From Bacillus zhangzhouensis (GTDB lineage: Bacteria > Bacillota > Bacilli > Bacillales > Bacillaceae), in the NCBI RefSeq assembly GCF_000715205.1, contig NZ_JOTP01000003.1, positions 1 through 64,000 on the forward strand: 64,000 nt of DNA, written 5' to 3'. Under the pieces are notes generated by a model. It saw only the letters and a program-made list of their open reading frames with translations, had not been told where the DNA came from and made no database searches. The position numbers and the translations under genes are program-made. Numbering within the stretch: the stretch's first letter is position 1; every line of letters starts with the position of its first letter. Positions 44,555 to 57,739 of this stretch are shown piece by piece.

Positions 44555-44668
44555 TTGACTTTCGAGAGCGAACTATGTAGTATGTATTTTGGGCTCTCTA
44601 AAAAGAGTACGTAAAGATACGTTCATTTACGCTCCCTTTCATTTATTTGAAAGGGAGCTTTCTTATTT
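44555..44668 (+). promoter_or_regulatory. pyrG promoter and CTP-sensing attenuator
   Basis: TTGACT (44555-44560), 17-bp spacer, TAGTAT (44578-44583), start expected at GGG of GGGCTCTC (44591). A terminator follows: stem GCTCCCTTTC (44631-44640) and GAAAGGGAGC (44649-44658) with T-rich tail. In B. subtilis pyrG, low CTP makes polymerase stutter at GGGC, and the added G residues pair with CUCCCUUUC to prevent termination. All required elements are present here. Confidence 0.85.
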
Positions 44669-44682
44669 TTCAAGAGATTTAG

Positions 44683-46362
<1,680 letters not shown>

Positions 46363-46368
46363 AACAAA

Positions 46369-46403
46369 AAACTGCCGAGAATATCATCTTCTCGGCAGTT
46401 TTT
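46369..46403 (+). terminator. Bidirectional terminator pyrG / ywjG
   Basis: Stem AAACTGCCGAGAA/TTCTCGGCAGTTT, 7-nt loop, with A and T runs on both sides. Confidence 0.9.
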
Positions 46404-46934
46404 TTATTCATATTCTTCAACGATTTCTTTCACAGTAAACGATAGAGCGTGGTAGACATATAAGCAGGTCATTAACGCAGGATAGCCGAACCTTGTTCCA
46501 TCCTCAGCAGGCACAAGTGGTTTCTTGAGCTGGAAATCAATGTGAACATCGCAATGCTCTTCAATCATTGACGGCTCCTTTTGTGCTGGCCCAACTCCAA
46601 CAATGGGCGTACCTTGCGCGTGCAGTTCTTTTACGAGGGATTGGATCTCCTGATCTTGTGGATCTGAATAAAAAAGCAGCACCCTGTCACTTGGGTGAAG
46701 TAAGCTGCGCTCCTTTTGACCCAGCGGCAGTACTTTCGCACCGGGAAAGGGCTCCTTGCTTTCGGATGCCTCTAGGGCTACAGCAGCCAGCTCTTTCTTT
46801 CCGTGGAAATAAACGGCATGTCCACTGACAACGGATTGAGCAAGAAGGCGTGCACCGTCCTCAATCGCTTCTGTCTGCTTTTCTCCAATACGTGAAAAAA
46901 TACCTGATAACTGGGTTGTGAAAATTTTTAACAA
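46404..46934 (-). CDS. ywjG: YwjG, DUF2529 family protein
   Basis: 176 residues, SIS-like alpha/beta fold by appearance (YFHGKKELAAVALEAS, RVLLFYSDPQDQEIQSLVKE). DUF2529; function unknown. AAGGAGG lies before ATG 46934. Convergent with pyrG and divergent from spo0F, as in B. subtilis. Confidence 0.88.
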   Translation of the reverse strand: MLKIFTTQLSGIFSRIGEKQTEAIEDGARLLAQSVVSGHAVYFHGKKELAAVALEASESKEPFPGAKVLPLGQKERSLLHPSDRVLLFYSDPQDQEIQSLVKELHAQGTPIVGVGPAQKEPSMIEEHCDVHIDFQLKKPLVPAEDGTRFGYPALMTCLYVYHALSFTVKEIVEEYE

Positions 46935-47008
46935 GACTCATTTCCTCCTTCGGTTAGCTCATTTTATAATAGAATATAAAGAGAATATTAGGAAAAATGC
47001 TCAGAAAA

Positions 47009-47062
47009 TGTCGTAAAGTAGACTATTATAAATAAAGGAAATGTGAAAATCAAACAGAATTA
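47009..47062 (+). promoter_or_regulatory. SigH promoter of spo0F with possible 0A box
   Basis: AGGAAAT at 47036-47042 and GAAT at 47057-47060, spaced 14 bases, match SigH elements. TGTCGTA at 47009-47015 is one base from the Spo0A box TGTCGAA. Both controls are established for spo0F in B. subtilis. Confidence 0.65.
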
Positions 47063-47114
47063 TTTAACAACTGCTCTTTTTATGGCGAAAAATGAAAGCG
47101 ATGGGGTGTAACAG

Positions 47115-47489
47115 ATGAATGAGAAAATTTTAATTGTCGATGATCAGTACGGTATTAGAATATTGCTGAATGAAGTGTTTCATAAAGAAGGCTATCAAAC
47201 CTTCCAAGCGGCCAATGGTCTACAAGCGTTAGATATTGTGAAAAACCATAGACCGAACCTTGTTCTGCTTGATATGAAGATTCCCGGAATGGATGGGATT
47301 GAGATTTTAAAACGAATGAAATTAATTGATGAAGACATCCGCGTGATCATTATGACAGCTTATGGCGAATTAGATATGATTCAAGAATCCAAAGAACTCG
47401 GTGCGTTGACACACTTTGCTAAACCATTTGATATTGATGAGATCCGAGATGCAGTCAAAGAATACTTGCCTCTTGAAACAAATGGCTAG
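47115..47489 (+). CDS. spo0F: Sporulation phosphorelay response regulator Spo0F
   Basis: 124 residues, single receiver domain. Asp-Asp of [11 protein letters not shown], phosphorylated Asp 54 in [13 protein letters not shown], Thr in IIMTAYGE and Lys in HFAKPFD. Relays phosphate from Kin kinases to Spo0B. Ends without an output domain. A cggGGTGTAAC-type ribosome binding site precedes ATG 47115. Confidence 0.98.
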   Translation: MNEKILIVDDQYGIRILLNEVFHKEGYQTFQAANGLQALDIVKNHRPNLVLLDMKIPGMDGIEILKRMKLIDEDIRVIIMTAYGELDMIQESKELGALTHFAKPFDIDEIRDAVKEYLPLETNG

Positions 47490-47667
47490 CTGGAAATGAT
47501 TGAATCGAGTCATTCTGTTGCCGATTTGTCGAATAATTGGTATTCTAGATAAGAAGAAGAAAGCGATCTGACTTTGAAAGTTTACATATGGCGAGAAATT
47601 CTGGTCATGCTAGGGTGGAGAGCTTTTTTTAGTAAGCAAATTAGCTACATAGGGAGGATTTTTCATC

Positions 47668-48525
47668 ATGCCTTTAGTTTCAATGACAGAAATGTTGAAA
47701 GACGCAAAGGAAAAAGGTTACGCTGTTGGACAGTTTAACTTAAATAACTTAGAATTCACGCAAGCGATTTTACAAGCTGCTGAAGAAGAGAAATCTCCAG
47801 TTATCTTAGGAGTATCTGAAGGAGCAGGACGCTACATGGGCGGCTTCAAAACAGTTGTCGCAATGGTTAAAGCGTTAATCGAAGAATATAATGTAACAGT
47901 TCCTGTTGCGATTCATTTAGATCACGGTTCAAGCTTTGAATCTTGTGCAAAAGCGATTCATGCAGGATTTACTTCTGTTATGATCGATGCTTCTCACCAC
48001 CCATTCGATGAGAATGTGGCAACAACTGCAAAAGTAGTTGAGCTTGCACATTTCCACGGTGTATCTGTAGAAGCTGAGCTTGGAACTGTTGGTGGACAAG
48101 AAGACGACGTCATCGCTGAGGGCGTTATTTATGCTGATCCAAAAGAGTGCAAAGAGCTTGTAGAACGTACTGGTATCGACTGCCTTGCACCTGCACTAGG
48201 TTCAGTTCATGGTCCATACAAAGGTGAACCAAACCTTGGTTTCGCTGAAATGGAAGAAATTGGTAAAACAACAGGTCTTCCACTTGTTCTTCACGGCGGA
48301 ACAGGTATCCCAACTGCTGACATCAAGCGTTCAATTTCACTTGGTACAGCAAAAATCAATGTAAACACTGAAAACCAAATTGCTTCTGCGAAAGCAGTTC
48401 GCGAAACACTTGCTGTAAAAACAGAAGAGTATGATCCACGTAAATATCTTGGACCAGCTCGTGACGCAATTAAAGCAACTGTTATCGGCAAAATGCGCGA
48501 ATTTGGTTCTTCTAACCAAGCATAA
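47668..48525 (+). CDS. fbaA: Class II fructose-bisphosphate aldolase
   Basis: 285 residues. Zinc site in [12 protein letters not shown], then [20 protein letters not shown] and [10 protein letters not shown]. Interconverts FBP with DHAP and GAP. GGGAGGATTTTTC precedes ATG 47668. Downstream hairpin separates it from tal. No cre seen in the 178-base upstream gap. Confidence 0.97.
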   Translation: MPLVSMTEMLKDAKEKGYAVGQFNLNNLEFTQAILQAAEEEKSPVILGVSEGAGRYMGGFKTVVAMVKALIEEYNVTVPVAIHLDHGSSFESCAKAIHAGFTSVMIDASHHPFDENVATTAKVVELAHFHGVSVEAELGTVGGQEDDVIAEGVIYADPKECKELVERTGIDCLAPALGSVHGPYKGEPNLGFAEMEEIGKTTGLPLVLHGGTGIPTADIKRSISLGTAKINVNTENQIASAKAVRETLAVKTEEYDPRKYLGPARDAIKATVIGKMREFGSSNQA

Positions 48526-48541
48526 TTTGATGAGAACCGAA

Positions 48542-48567
48542 AGCCGCCTGAGTCACAGGCGGTTTTC
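48542..48567 (+). terminator. Terminator after fbaA
   Basis: Stem CCGCCTG/CAGGCGG, 5-nt loop, then TTTTC. Confidence 0.8.
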
Positions 48568-48621
48568 TCCATATCTTGAGAAAGCGCAATCAAATTTACA
48601 TTTCAGACAATTTATTGATAG

Positions 48622-49275
<654 letters not shown>

Positions 49276-49280
49276 GTGAT

Positions 49281-49320
49281 TGTGGCAGGCGGGAGCGTAT
49301 TCCGTTTGCCGCAGTTTTCC
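49281..49320 (+). terminator. Possible terminator after tal
   Basis: GGCAGGCGGGA pairs with TTCCGTTTGCC using three G-U pairs, followed after GCAG by TTTT. Weak. Confidence 0.4.
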
Positions 49321-49522
49321 TTAAAAACGCTAAGAAATGTTTTGTGCAAAGAAGAGAACATCACAGCCTCGCAAAGCTTCGATTATTTTTCTTCCGACAA
49401 ATTTCGTTTAACCTGTATTCTTTCTCTTGATATTGGCTAAATTTTGGACAAGACCTTTTAATGCGCGACATCCACAAACAGTATAACTCCAACAGTGATC
49501 TTCTTTAAGAAGGGAGACAAAT

Positions 49523-50812
49523 ATGGAAAAGTTAAACATTGCCGGCGGTGACCCCTTACGCGGGACCGTACATATTAGTGGTGCGAAAAATAGTGCTGTG
49601 GCACTGATTCCTGCCACGATTCTCGCAGATTCTCCAGTAACCATTGAGGGCCTACCGCATATTTCAGATATTGACACATTACGAGATTTGTTAGAAGAAA
49701 TTGGCGGGAAGGTCACATTTGAAAAAGGTGAAATGGTTGTCAATCCTAAAGAAATGATCAGCATGCCGCTTCCTAATGGGAAAGTGAAGAAACTACGTGC
49801 GTCCTATTATTTAATGGGAGCCATGCTCGGCAGGTTCAAGCAGGCTGTCATCGGTTTGCCAGGAGGATGTCACTTAGGACCTAGACCGATCGATCAGCAT
49901 ATCAAAGGCTTTGAAGCACTTGGAGCCGAGGTGACAAACGAGCAGGGTGCGATTTATTTGCGTGCTGAAAAATTAGTCGGAGCCCGTATTTATCTTGATG
50001 TTGTCAGTGTCGGTGCGACCATCAATATCATGCTGGCAGCTGTACTGGCCGAAGGAAAAACGGTGATTGAAAATGCCGCAAAAGAGCCCGAAATTATTGA
50101 CGTAGCAACACTGCTTGCAAGCATGGGAGCCAGAATCAAAGGTGCGGGTACTGATGTGATTCGAATCGAAGGTGTAGAATCTCTTCATGGCTGTAAGCAT
50201 TCAATCATTCCTGACCGCATAGAAGCAGGTACGTTTTTAATTGCTGGTGCAGCGATGGGAGATGAAGTTGTACTTGATAATGTGATCCCAACTCATTTAG
50301 AATCAATTACGGCGAAACTTAGAGAAATGGGGTTCACCATTGAAACGAGCAACGATCAGATGTTGATCGTTGGCAGAAACGAAGGACTCAAGCCTGTCGA
50401 TATCAAAACCCTTGTGTATCCGGGATTTCCGACTGACCTTCAGCAGCCGATGACGGCTTTGTTAACAAAAGCGAAAGGCACGAGTGTGGTCACAGATACG
50501 ATCTACTCTGCCCGTTTTAAGCACATTGACGAATTGCGTCGAATGGGTGCAAACATGAAGGTGGAAGGAAGATCTGCCATTATTACAGGACAAACGCAGC
50601 TTCAAGGAGCAAAGGTGAAAGCAAGTGATCTGCGTGCAGGTGCTTGTCTCGTTGTCGCAGGGTTGATGGCAGACGGTGTGACCGAAATCACAGGGCTTGA
50701 ACATATAGACAGAGGTTATAGTTTGCTTGAGGAGAAGCTTGAAGGCTTGGGTGCAACCATCTGGCGTGAAAAGCTGAATGACCAAGAAATAGAAGAACTT
50801 CAAAATTCATAA
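49523..50812 (+). CDS. murAB: UDP-N-acetylglucosamine 1-carboxyvinyltransferase (second MurA)
   Basis: 429 residues. First committed step of peptidoglycan synthesis, PEP transfer to UDP-GlcNAc. [12 protein letters not shown] at the N-terminus and the loop Cys in [17 protein letters not shown] (fosfomycin target). Position before glpX and rho identifies it as MurAB (MurZ), the non-essential paralogue. AAGAAGGGAG precedes ATG 49523. Confidence 0.95.
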   Translation: MEKLNIAGGDPLRGTVHISGAKNSAVALIPATILADSPVTIEGLPHISDIDTLRDLLEEIGGKVTFEKGEMVVNPKEMISMPLPNGKVKKLRASYYLMGAMLGRFKQAVIGLPGGCHLGPRPIDQHIKGFEALGAEVTNEQGAIYLRAEKLVGARIYLDVVSVGATINIMLAAVLAEGKTVIENAAKEPEIIDVATLLASMGARIKGAGTDVIRIEGVESLHGCKHSIIPDRIEAGTFLIAGAAMGDEVVLDNVIPTHLESITAKLREMGFTIETSNDQMLIVGRNEGLKPVDIKTLVYPGFPTDLQQPMTALLTKAKGTSVVTDTIYSARFKHIDELRRMGANMKVEGRSAIITGQTQLQGAKVKASDLRAGACLVVAGLMADGVTEITGLEHIDRGYSLLEEKLEGLGATIWREKLNDQEIEELQNS

Positions 50813-50844
50813 GGCTTTGACTGTGAGAGGAGATTTGGACAAAA

Positions 50845-51810
50845 ATGGAAAGAAGTTTATCGATGGAACTAGTACGGGTGACAGAAGCAGCCGCTTTAAA
50901 ATCTGCCCGTTGGATGGGAAGAGGAAAGAAAGACGAAGCGGATGATGCTGCAACAAGTGCAATGCGTGATGTATTTGACACTATTCCGATGAAGGGAACA
51001 GTCGTCATCGGCGAGGGAGAAATGGACGAAGCGCCAATGCTTTATATTGGGGAAAAGCTTGGCAACGGATATGGACCTCGCGTGGATGTCGCTGTTGATC
51101 CATTAGAAGGAACAAATATTGTGGCAAGCGGCGGCTGGAATGCCTTAGCTGTCATTGCGGTTGCAGATCATGGCAACTTGCTGAATGCACCTGATATGTA
51201 CATGGATAAGATCGCAGTAGGTCCAGAAGCGGTAGGCTGCATCGACATTGAAGCGCCTGTCATTGATAATCTTCGCGCTGTTGCAAAAGCGAAAAACAAA
51301 GATATTGAAGATGTTGTTGCGACGATTTTAAACAGAGGTCGACATGAGAAAATTATTGCTGAGCTGAGAGAAGCAGGAGCAAGAATCAAACTAATCGATG
51401 ATGGTGACGTTGCAGGAGCCATTAATACAGCATTTGATCACACAGGTGTTGATATTCTATTTGGTTCAGGTGGAGCGCCTGAGGGTGTCCTTTCTGCTGT
51501 TGCGTTAAAGGCACTTGGTGGAGAAATCCATGGTAAGCTTCTTCCTCAAAGTGAACAAGAGCTGATACGCTGTGAGAAAATGGGGCTAGATGTTGGGAAA
51601 GTCCTAAGAATGGAAGACCTCGTAAAAGGAGACGACGCCATTTTTGCAGCGACAGGTGTAACGGACGGCGAGTTATTAAAAGGTGTTCAATTCAAAGGCT
51701 CTGTTGGAACAACACATAGTGTTGTCATGCGTGCGAAATCGGGTACTGTTCGATTCGTTGATGGCAGACACAGCTTAAAGAAAAAACCGAATCTTTTTAT
51801 TCGTCCGTAA
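50845..51810 (+). CDS. glpX: Class II fructose-1,6-bisphosphatase GlpX (YwjI)
   Basis: 321 residues. [27 protein letters not shown] and [16 protein letters not shown] are GlpX signatures (metal and phosphate binding). Gluconeogenic hydrolysis of FBP. GAGAGGAG lies before ATG 50845; 32 bases after murAB. Confidence 0.96.
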   Translation: MERSLSMELVRVTEAAALKSARWMGRGKKDEADDAATSAMRDVFDTIPMKGTVVIGEGEMDEAPMLYIGEKLGNGYGPRVDVAVDPLEGTNIVASGGWNALAVIAVADHGNLLNAPDMYMDKIAVGPEAVGCIDIEAPVIDNLRAVAKAKNKDIEDVVATILNRGRHEKIIAELREAGARIKLIDDGDVAGAINTAFDHTGVDILFGSGGAPEGVLSAVALKALGGEIHGKLLPQSEQELIRCEKMGLDVGKVLRMEDLVKGDDAIFAATGVTDGELLKGVQFKGSVGTTHSVVMRAKSGTVRFVDGRHSLKKKPNLFIRP

Positions 51811-51814
51811 TCAG

Positions 51815-51841
51815 AAAGCGGGTATTCATTACCCGCTTTTC
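51815..51841 (+). terminator. Terminator after glpX
   Basis: Stem AAAGCGGGTA/TACCCGCTTT, 5-nt loop, T residues after. Confidence 0.9.
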
Positions 51842-52175
51842 ATATAGGTTTCAAATGTATATCATTTTCTTTTTAAAGTTGAATATTCTCTGCAAATGAG
51901 GTAAAACTAAAGAGTGCTGCGAAATTTCCTGCGAATTTACTTCTTTTAAGCTTCAACAAGTTTAAATACTGCCGCATCATGACGATATACTCATTATCCT
52001 TCTCTATGTTGACAAAGCTCTATTCCACATTGATTCTATCGATCACGATAAAACGAGTGGGAGCGTTACCATCAGAGCGAGGTCATTCCAACAAAAAAGG
52101 AATTAAAAGCTAATCAAATACAATGGTCATGCATTTGTAATGAAATACATTGACTAGAAAAGTGTGGTGTCCATA
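51842..52175 (+). promoter_or_regulatory. Long leader region of rho
   Basis: 334 bases without a gene. Candidate promoters are TTGAAT (51880) with TAAAAC (51902), which would give a leader near 270 nt, and TTGACA (52009) without a good -10. B. subtilis rho has a long leader through which Rho represses its own gene; the same arrangement is plausible here. Confidence 0.45.
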
Positions 52176-53459
52176 TTGAAAGATGTTTCGATCTCATCTT
52201 TGGAAAATATGAAATTAAAAGAGCTGTATGAGTTAGCAAAACGCTACAAAATCTCTTATTACAGCAAACTAACAAAAAAAGAATTAATCTTTGCCATTCT
52301 AAAGGCAAATGCTGAGCAAGAGGATCTCTTATTTATGGAAGGGGTTCTTGAAATTATTCAGTCTGAGGGATTTGGTTTCTTAAGACCGATTAACTACTCC
52401 CCAAGTTCTGAAGATATTTATATTTCTGCTTCACAAATCAGACGCTTTGATTTGCGAAATGGAGATAAAGTGTCTGGAAAGGTACGACCTCCAAAAGAGA
52501 ATGAACGCTACTATGGCCTCCTTCATGTAGAAGCGGTAAATGGGGACGACCCAGAATCAGCAAAGGAACGTGTTCACTTTCCTGCACTCACACCGCTATT
52601 TCCTGATCGCCAAATGATTCTTGAAACACAGCCTAATCATCTGTCTACTAGAATTATGGATATGATGGCGCCAGTTGGGTTTGGACAGCGTGGATTAATC
52701 GTTGCGCCGCCTAAGGCAGGGAAAACCATTCTACTCAAAGAAATTGCCAACAGCATATCTGAAAATCATCCAGAGGCAGAACTGATTGTCCTTCTGATTG
52801 ACGAACGCCCGGAGGAAGTAACAGATATCGAACGGTCTGTTGCAGGGGATGTTGTTAGTTCAACCTTTGACGAAGTACCGGAAAACCACATTAAAGTAGC
52901 AGAGCTTGTATTAGAGCGTGCCATGCGTCTTGTTGAACATAAAAAAGATGTCATCATCTTAATGGACAGCATTACAAGGCTTGCTCGTGCATACAACCTT
53001 GTCATCCCACCAAGCGGCCGAACGCTTTCCGGCGGGATTGATCCAGCGGCTTTCCATCGCCCGAAACGTTTCTTTGGTGCTGCGCGTAACATCGAGGAAG
53101 GCGGAAGCTTGACGATTTTAGCTACTGCACTTGTTGATACTGGATCACGTATGGATGATGTGATTTATGAGGAGTTTAAAGGAACTGGAAACATGGAGCT
53201 TCATTTGGACCGTTCTCTTGCAGAGAGAAGAATCTTCCCAGCGATCGACATTCGTCGTTCTGGTACGAGAAAAGAAGAACTACTTGTGCCAAAAGAGCAT
53301 CTTGATCGTCTATGGGCAATGAGAAAATCGATGTCAGATACACCTGACTTTGCTGAGAAGTTCATGCGTAAAATGAGAAAAACAAAGACAAACCAAGAAT
53401 TTTTCGAAGTTTTAACGCAAGAATGGAAACAAGCAAATATGTCTGCATCAAGAAGATAA
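52176..53459 (+). CDS. rho: Transcription termination factor Rho
   Basis: 427 residues. N-terminal helical Rho_N, cold-shock-like RNA-binding domain ([20 protein letters not shown]), then RecA-type ATPase: Walker [12 protein letters not shown], Walker [19 protein letters not shown]-loop [12 protein letters not shown]. Start TTG 52176 ([10 protein letters not shown]) matches B. subtilis Rho; GTG codons at 52164 and 52167 would add four residues. Confidence 0.97.
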   Translation: MKDVSISSLENMKLKELYELAKRYKISYYSKLTKKELIFAILKANAEQEDLLFMEGVLEIIQSEGFGFLRPINYSPSSEDIYISASQIRRFDLRNGDKVSGKVRPPKENERYYGLLHVEAVNGDDPESAKERVHFPALTPLFPDRQMILETQPNHLSTRIMDMMAPVGFGQRGLIVAPPKAGKTILLKEIANSISENHPEAELIVLLIDERPEEVTDIERSVAGDVVSSTFDEVPENHIKVAELVLERAMRLVEHKKDVIILMDSITRLARAYNLVIPPSGRTLSGGIDPAAFHRPKRFFGAARNIEEGGSLTILATALVDTGSRMDDVIYEEFKGTGNMELHLDRSLAERRIFPAIDIRRSGTRKEELLVPKEHLDRLWAMRKSMSDTPDFAEKFMRKMRKTKTNQEFFEVLTQEWKQANMSASRR

Positions 53460-53589
53460 CTTCCTGAAAAAATACATTTGCAATCATAGACTCACACTGT
53501 TATAATTTTATCATGTGCGTTTCAGAATTTATTCTGAGATATTAACTCTGTTTCCGAATTGGATTCAGGGCGGAAGGAGATGACAGTAG

Positions 53590-53790
<201 letters not shown>

Positions 53791-53804
53791 TAATAGATAC
53801 AATA

Positions 53805-53837
53805 AACAGGCAGGAATCCGTTCTTGCCTGTTTTTTT
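53805..53837 (+). terminator. Terminator after rpmE
   Basis: Stem AACAGGCAGGAA/TTCTTGCCTGTT with one mismatch, then TTTTTTT. Confidence 0.9.
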
Positions 53838-53879
53838 ACGTGGATTGATGGAACTTTAAAACGGGGGAGAATAGACCTT

Positions 53880-54482
53880 ATGTATGTGATGAAACAAAGC
53901 GGTTGGCTTGAAGTCATCTGCGGTAGTATGTTTTCTGGAAAGTCGGAAGAATTGATTCGGAGAGCCAAAAGATCCACCTTTGCCAAACAAGAAGTAAAAA
54001 TATTCAAACCAGCGATTGATAACCGATATAGCAAGAGCTCAGTTGTGTCACATAACGGTTCATCAGTAGATGGGATTGCAGTAGCCTCACCAAAAGACAT
54101 AATAACGCACATATCAGAAAGAACCGATGTCATTGGCATTGATGAGGTGCAATTTTTTGATGAGACAATCATTGATATTGTCACTCAATTGGCTGATAAA
54201 GGTTACCGAGTCATTGTTGCAGGCCTGGATCAAGACTTCAGAGGAGAGCCATTTGGTGTTGTTCCGCATTTAATGGCATGTGCAGAGCTTGTAACAAAAC
54301 TTCAAGCCGTTTGTTCGGTATGCGGCTCCCCAGCGAGTAGAACACAACGCTTGATCGACGGTAAACCCGCATCCTATAATGATCCCATTATTTTAGTAGG
54401 TGCGCAGGAATCATATGAAGCACGATGCAGACATCACCATGAAGTACCAAGACTTGACGTTGGTACAACACTTGACAATTAA
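53880..54482 (+). CDS. tdk: Thymidine kinase
   Basis: 200 residues. P-loop [22 protein letters not shown], lasso [12 protein letters not shown] and zinc Cys pairs CSVCGSP and Cys in YEARCRHHH. Salvages thymidine to dTMP. ATG 53880 with GGGGGAG upstream; matches the B. subtilis start. In 54483-54760 only an AT-rich stretch and a stem GATTAAGG/CCTTAATC (54682-54705) are seen. Confidence 0.95.
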   Translation: MYVMKQSGWLEVICGSMFSGKSEELIRRAKRSTFAKQEVKIFKPAIDNRYSKSSVVSHNGSSVDGIAVASPKDIITHISERTDVIGIDEVQFFDETIIDIVTQLADKGYRVIVAGLDQDFRGEPFGVVPHLMACAELVTKLQAVCSVCGSPASRTQRLIDGKPASYNDPIILVGAQESYEARCRHHHEVPRLDVGTTLDN

Positions 54483-54760
54483 AAAAATAGCAAATGCCGC
54501 TGTGTTTCGTTTTTCGAGATTTTGGCTGAACACCCATCATTTGTACTTAAATAAATTAAATAACACTACGAAAAAATTATCTAATTTTCAACGCTTGCGT
54601 TTTGGCATAAGCAGGCATAAAATGACTAACTGTAGTGTAAAGCATTTTAACGAAAAGTTCGATTTCTTGTCATAATTTTTTGATTAAGGGTTTTTCTCCT
54701 TAATCGTTCTTTTGATTAATAGTTAACTTTATTTATATTTTAGAAAGAGGGTAGTTTTTG

Positions 54761-56461
54761 ATGAACAACGTGAAGAAAACAAAAGAAGGGTACCTCGAAA
54801 CCACTTTAACAGGTAAAGATGTATTATCGATTCCAACGTTGAACAAAGGAGTTGCTTTCTCTGAAGAAGAAAGACAAGAGCTTGGACTAGAAGGCTTGCT
54901 TCCTCCAACTGTTCTAACTTTAGAACAACAAGCAGAGAGAGCGTACAAGCAGTTTCTTGCTCAGCCAGATCGTCTTCGTCAAAACGTCTACTTAAGCGAT
55001 TTACAAAACCGTAACGAAGTATTGTTCTACAAGCTGTTAAAAGACAAGCTTCGTGAAATGCTTCCAGTTGTCTACACACCAACTGTTGGTGAAGCCATTC
55101 AAGAATACAGCCATGAATACAGAAGACCTCATGGTGTTTATCTTTCAATCGACAACATTGACGGCATTGAGAAAGCATTTGAAAACTTACATGCAACAGC
55201 TGGAGATATTGACCTAATCGTTGCAACTGACTCTGAGAGTATCCTTGGAATTGGTGACTGGGGTGTTGGTGGTATCAACATCGCAATCGGTAAATTAGCT
55301 GTTTACACGGCAGCAGCAGGTATTGATCCAAGCCGCGTGATTCCAGTTGTATTAGATGTTGGAACAAACAATGAAAAATTATTGAATGATCCATTATACA
55401 TCGGTAACCATCACAAACGTGTACAAGGTGAAAAATACGAAGAGTTCATTGATGCTTATGTAAAAGCAGCACTTAAATTCTTCCCGAAAGCATTGCTTCA
55501 CTGGGAAGACCTTGGAAACAAAAATGCTCGTAACATCATGAAAAAATACAATGATAGCATCCTAACGTTCAATGATGATATTCAAGGTACTGGTGCCATT
55601 ACTTTAGCGGGTGTACTTGCAGCTGTCAAGAAAACTGGTACACAATTGAAAGATCACCGTGTTGTGATTTTCGGAGCAGGATCAGCTGGTATCGGAATCG
55701 CAGATCAAGTGCGTGACACAATGGTACTTGAAGGTCTGACTGAAGAAGAAGCAAACAATGCATTCTGGACATTAGACTACAGAGGGCTATTAACAGATCA
55801 ATTTGAAGATGAAGTGCTTGATTTCCAAAAACCGTATCTTCGTTCATCTGACGAAGTTGAGGGCTGGGCACGTGATGAAAAAGGACAAATCTCATTTGCA
55901 GAAACCGTTCGCAAAGTGAAGCCAACAATCCTAATCGGTACATCAGGTCAAGGCGGCGCATTCACTGAAGAAATCATTAAAGAAATGGCAGCTCATACAG
56001 AGCGTCCAGTGATCATGCCAATGTCTAACCCAACACCACTTGCTGAGGCAGTGCCAGAGGATCTGTTTAAATGGACAGACGGCCGTGTGCTGATTGCAAC
56101 AGGAAGCCCGTTCGAAAACGTTGAGTACAACGGAATCGAACATGAAATCGGACAATCAAACAATGCGTTCGTTTTCCCAGGACTTGGTCTTGGTTCTATC
56201 GTCACAGAATCAAAAATCATCACAAAAAGCATGTTTGTTGCTTCTGCAAATGCGATTGCTGAAATGGTTGATCACGAAAAACCAGGTGCTGGCTTACTTC
56301 CAAGCATTGATAACTTGCAAGAAGTGTCGATCCATGTGGCAATTGAAGTAGCGAAAGCAGCGATTGAAGATGGAGTCGCAAGAAAAACTCCTGACAACAT
56401 CGAACAAGCTGTGAAAGATGCAATGTGGATTCCTGAATATAAAAAAATTGTAAGAGCATAA
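54761..56461 (+). CDS. maeA: NAD-dependent malic enzyme (YwkA)
   Basis: 566 residues. Malate to pyruvate, CO2 and [20 protein letters not shown], the catalytic Tyr/Lys region [35 protein letters not shown] and the nucleotide site [14 protein letters not shown]. Start ATG 54761 after AAGAGGG. Followed by ywkB, a carrier probably for malate, as in B. subtilis. Confidence 0.94.
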   Translation: MNNVKKTKEGYLETTLTGKDVLSIPTLNKGVAFSEEERQELGLEGLLPPTVLTLEQQAERAYKQFLAQPDRLRQNVYLSDLQNRNEVLFYKLLKDKLREMLPVVYTPTVGEAIQEYSHEYRRPHGVYLSIDNIDGIEKAFENLHATAGDIDLIVATDSESILGIGDWGVGGINIAIGKLAVYTAAAGIDPSRVIPVVLDVGTNNEKLLNDPLYIGNHHKRVQGEKYEEFIDAYVKAALKFFPKALLHWEDLGNKNARNIMKKYNDSILTFNDDIQGTGAITLAGVLAAVKKTGTQLKDHRVVIFGAGSAGIGIADQVRDTMVLEGLTEEEANNAFWTLDYRGLLTDQFEDEVLDFQKPYLRSSDEVEGWARDEKGQISFAETVRKVKPTILIGTSGQGGAFTEEIIKEMAAHTERPVIMPMSNPTPLAEAVPEDLFKWTDGRVLIATGSPFENVEYNGIEHEIGQSNNAFVFPGLGLGSIVTESKIITKSMFVASANAIAEMVDHEKPGAGLLPSIDNLQEVSIHVAIEVAKAAIEDGVARKTPDNIEQAVKDAMWIPEYKKIVRA

Positions 56462-56550
56462 TAAAATGTGTAACGCGGCATTGTTTAGGGTAATTTAAGC
56501 AATGCCGCAATAAATAGAATTATGTAAAGGATTTAAGGAGGAAGAGTAAG

Positions 56551-57507
56551 GTGGACTTTTTAAATATTTTGATCCTCCTAGCACCGATTTTTTTCGTTAT
56601 CGCGCTGGGTTGGTTCGCAGGGAACTTCGGCAGCTATGACGCTAAATCTGCAAAAGGTGTAAGTACACTTGTGACAAAGTATGCTTTGCCAGCGCACTTT
56701 ATCGCCAGCATTCTGTCAACACCAAAAGATAAATTCTATAGTCAAATTCCGTTTTTCGTTGCATTAATTTTAGGAATCGTTGGTTTTTATATCATTATCC
56801 TTCTTGTTACGAAATTTGCTTTTAAATACGATTTAACAAATTCATCTGTTTTCTCGTTAAACTCAGCTCAACCGACCTTTGCATTTATGGGGATTCCGGT
56901 CCTAGGCAGTTTATTTGGGGCTCAAGAAGTTGCAATTCCGATTGCAATTACCGGAATAGTTGTAAATGCAATGCTTGATCCAATTGCGATTATTGTGTCA
57001 ACTGTCGGTGAAAAAACAAAAGGAAAAGCCAAAGACGGCGAAAGTTTCCTTAAAATGACGACAAAAGCCATTTTGCACGGTTTATCAGAGCCGCTTGCAC
57101 TTGCACCGCTAGCAAGTATCATTCTTGTTCTTTTAGGATTTAAACTTCCTGAAATTGGACATGAAATGTTAGAGGAAATTGGAAGTGTTACATCAGGGGT
57201 TGCGCTATTTGCAGTCGGTGTCACTGTTGGTATCCGTAAGATTAAATTAAGCATACCAGCATTCAGTATCGCATTGCTAAAAGTAGCTGTACAACCATTA
57301 CTTATGTATTTCATCGCCATTTTTATGGGTCTTTCGGCTGATGAAATCACAAAAGCTGTATTGCTTGTTGCTTTCCCAGGTTCAGCTGTTGCAGCGATGA
57401 TCGCAACGCGATTTGAAAAACAAGAAGCAGAAACTGCATCCGCATTTGTGATAAGTGCAATCATGTCATTAATTTCATTACCGATCATTATTGCACTTAC
57501 CTCATAA
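56551..57507 (+). CDS. ywkB: AEC-family transporter YwkB
   Basis: 318 residues, about ten membrane helices in two halves, auxin-efflux-carrier/MdcF family ([40 protein letters not shown]). Likely malate or related acid transport, inferred from maeA upstream. GTG 56551 after AAGGAGG. Its terminator hairpin is present twice, on both sides of a repeat element. Confidence 0.88.
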   Translation: MDFLNILILLAPIFFVIALGWFAGNFGSYDAKSAKGVSTLVTKYALPAHFIASILSTPKDKFYSQIPFFVALILGIVGFYIIILLVTKFAFKYDLTNSSVFSLNSAQPTFAFMGIPVLGSLFGAQEVAIPIAITGIVVNAMLDPIAIIVSTVGEKTKGKAKDGESFLKMTTKAILHGLSEPLALAPLASIILVLLGFKLPEIGHEMLEEIGSVTSGVALFAVGVTVGIRKIKLSIPAFSIALLKVAVQPLLMYFIAIFMGLSADEITKAVLLVAFPGSAVAAMIATRFEKQEAETASAFVISAIMSLISLPIIIALTS

Positions 57508-57517
57508 TAAAGTAGAA

Positions 57518-57739
57518 AGGCTGCCTAAACAGGCAGCCTCAGCGTGTAGACAAACCCTCGCATTCGTTGTCAGTCCTGCGCGCCGGTGCTCACGAATATT
57601 TCATTCGCTCCGCTCCGGTACTCGTCCTTCCTAGACTTCAAGGGCTTTCTATCACGCTGAAAAGAAACAAAGTGCTAAAATAAAGATCATTTTAGCACTT
57701 TGTCAACAATCTGAGGCTGCCTAAACAGGCAGCCTTTTT
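57518..57739 (+). repeat. MITE-like element (copy 3) with exact 22-bp flanking direct repeats
   Basis: Element 57540-57713 (174 bp): left end CAGCGTGTAGACAAA and right end TTTGTCAACAATCTG are inverted repeats matching at 12 of 15 positions. Inside, TCAGCGTG/CACGCTGA close a first fold and GTGCTAAAAT/ATTTTAGCAC a second. Flanks 57518-57539 and 57714-57735 are identical 22-bp direct repeats, each itself a hairpin (AGGCTGCC/GGCAGCCT); the right one runs into TTTTTA and works as terminator. Non-coding, no transposase. Confidence 0.85.
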
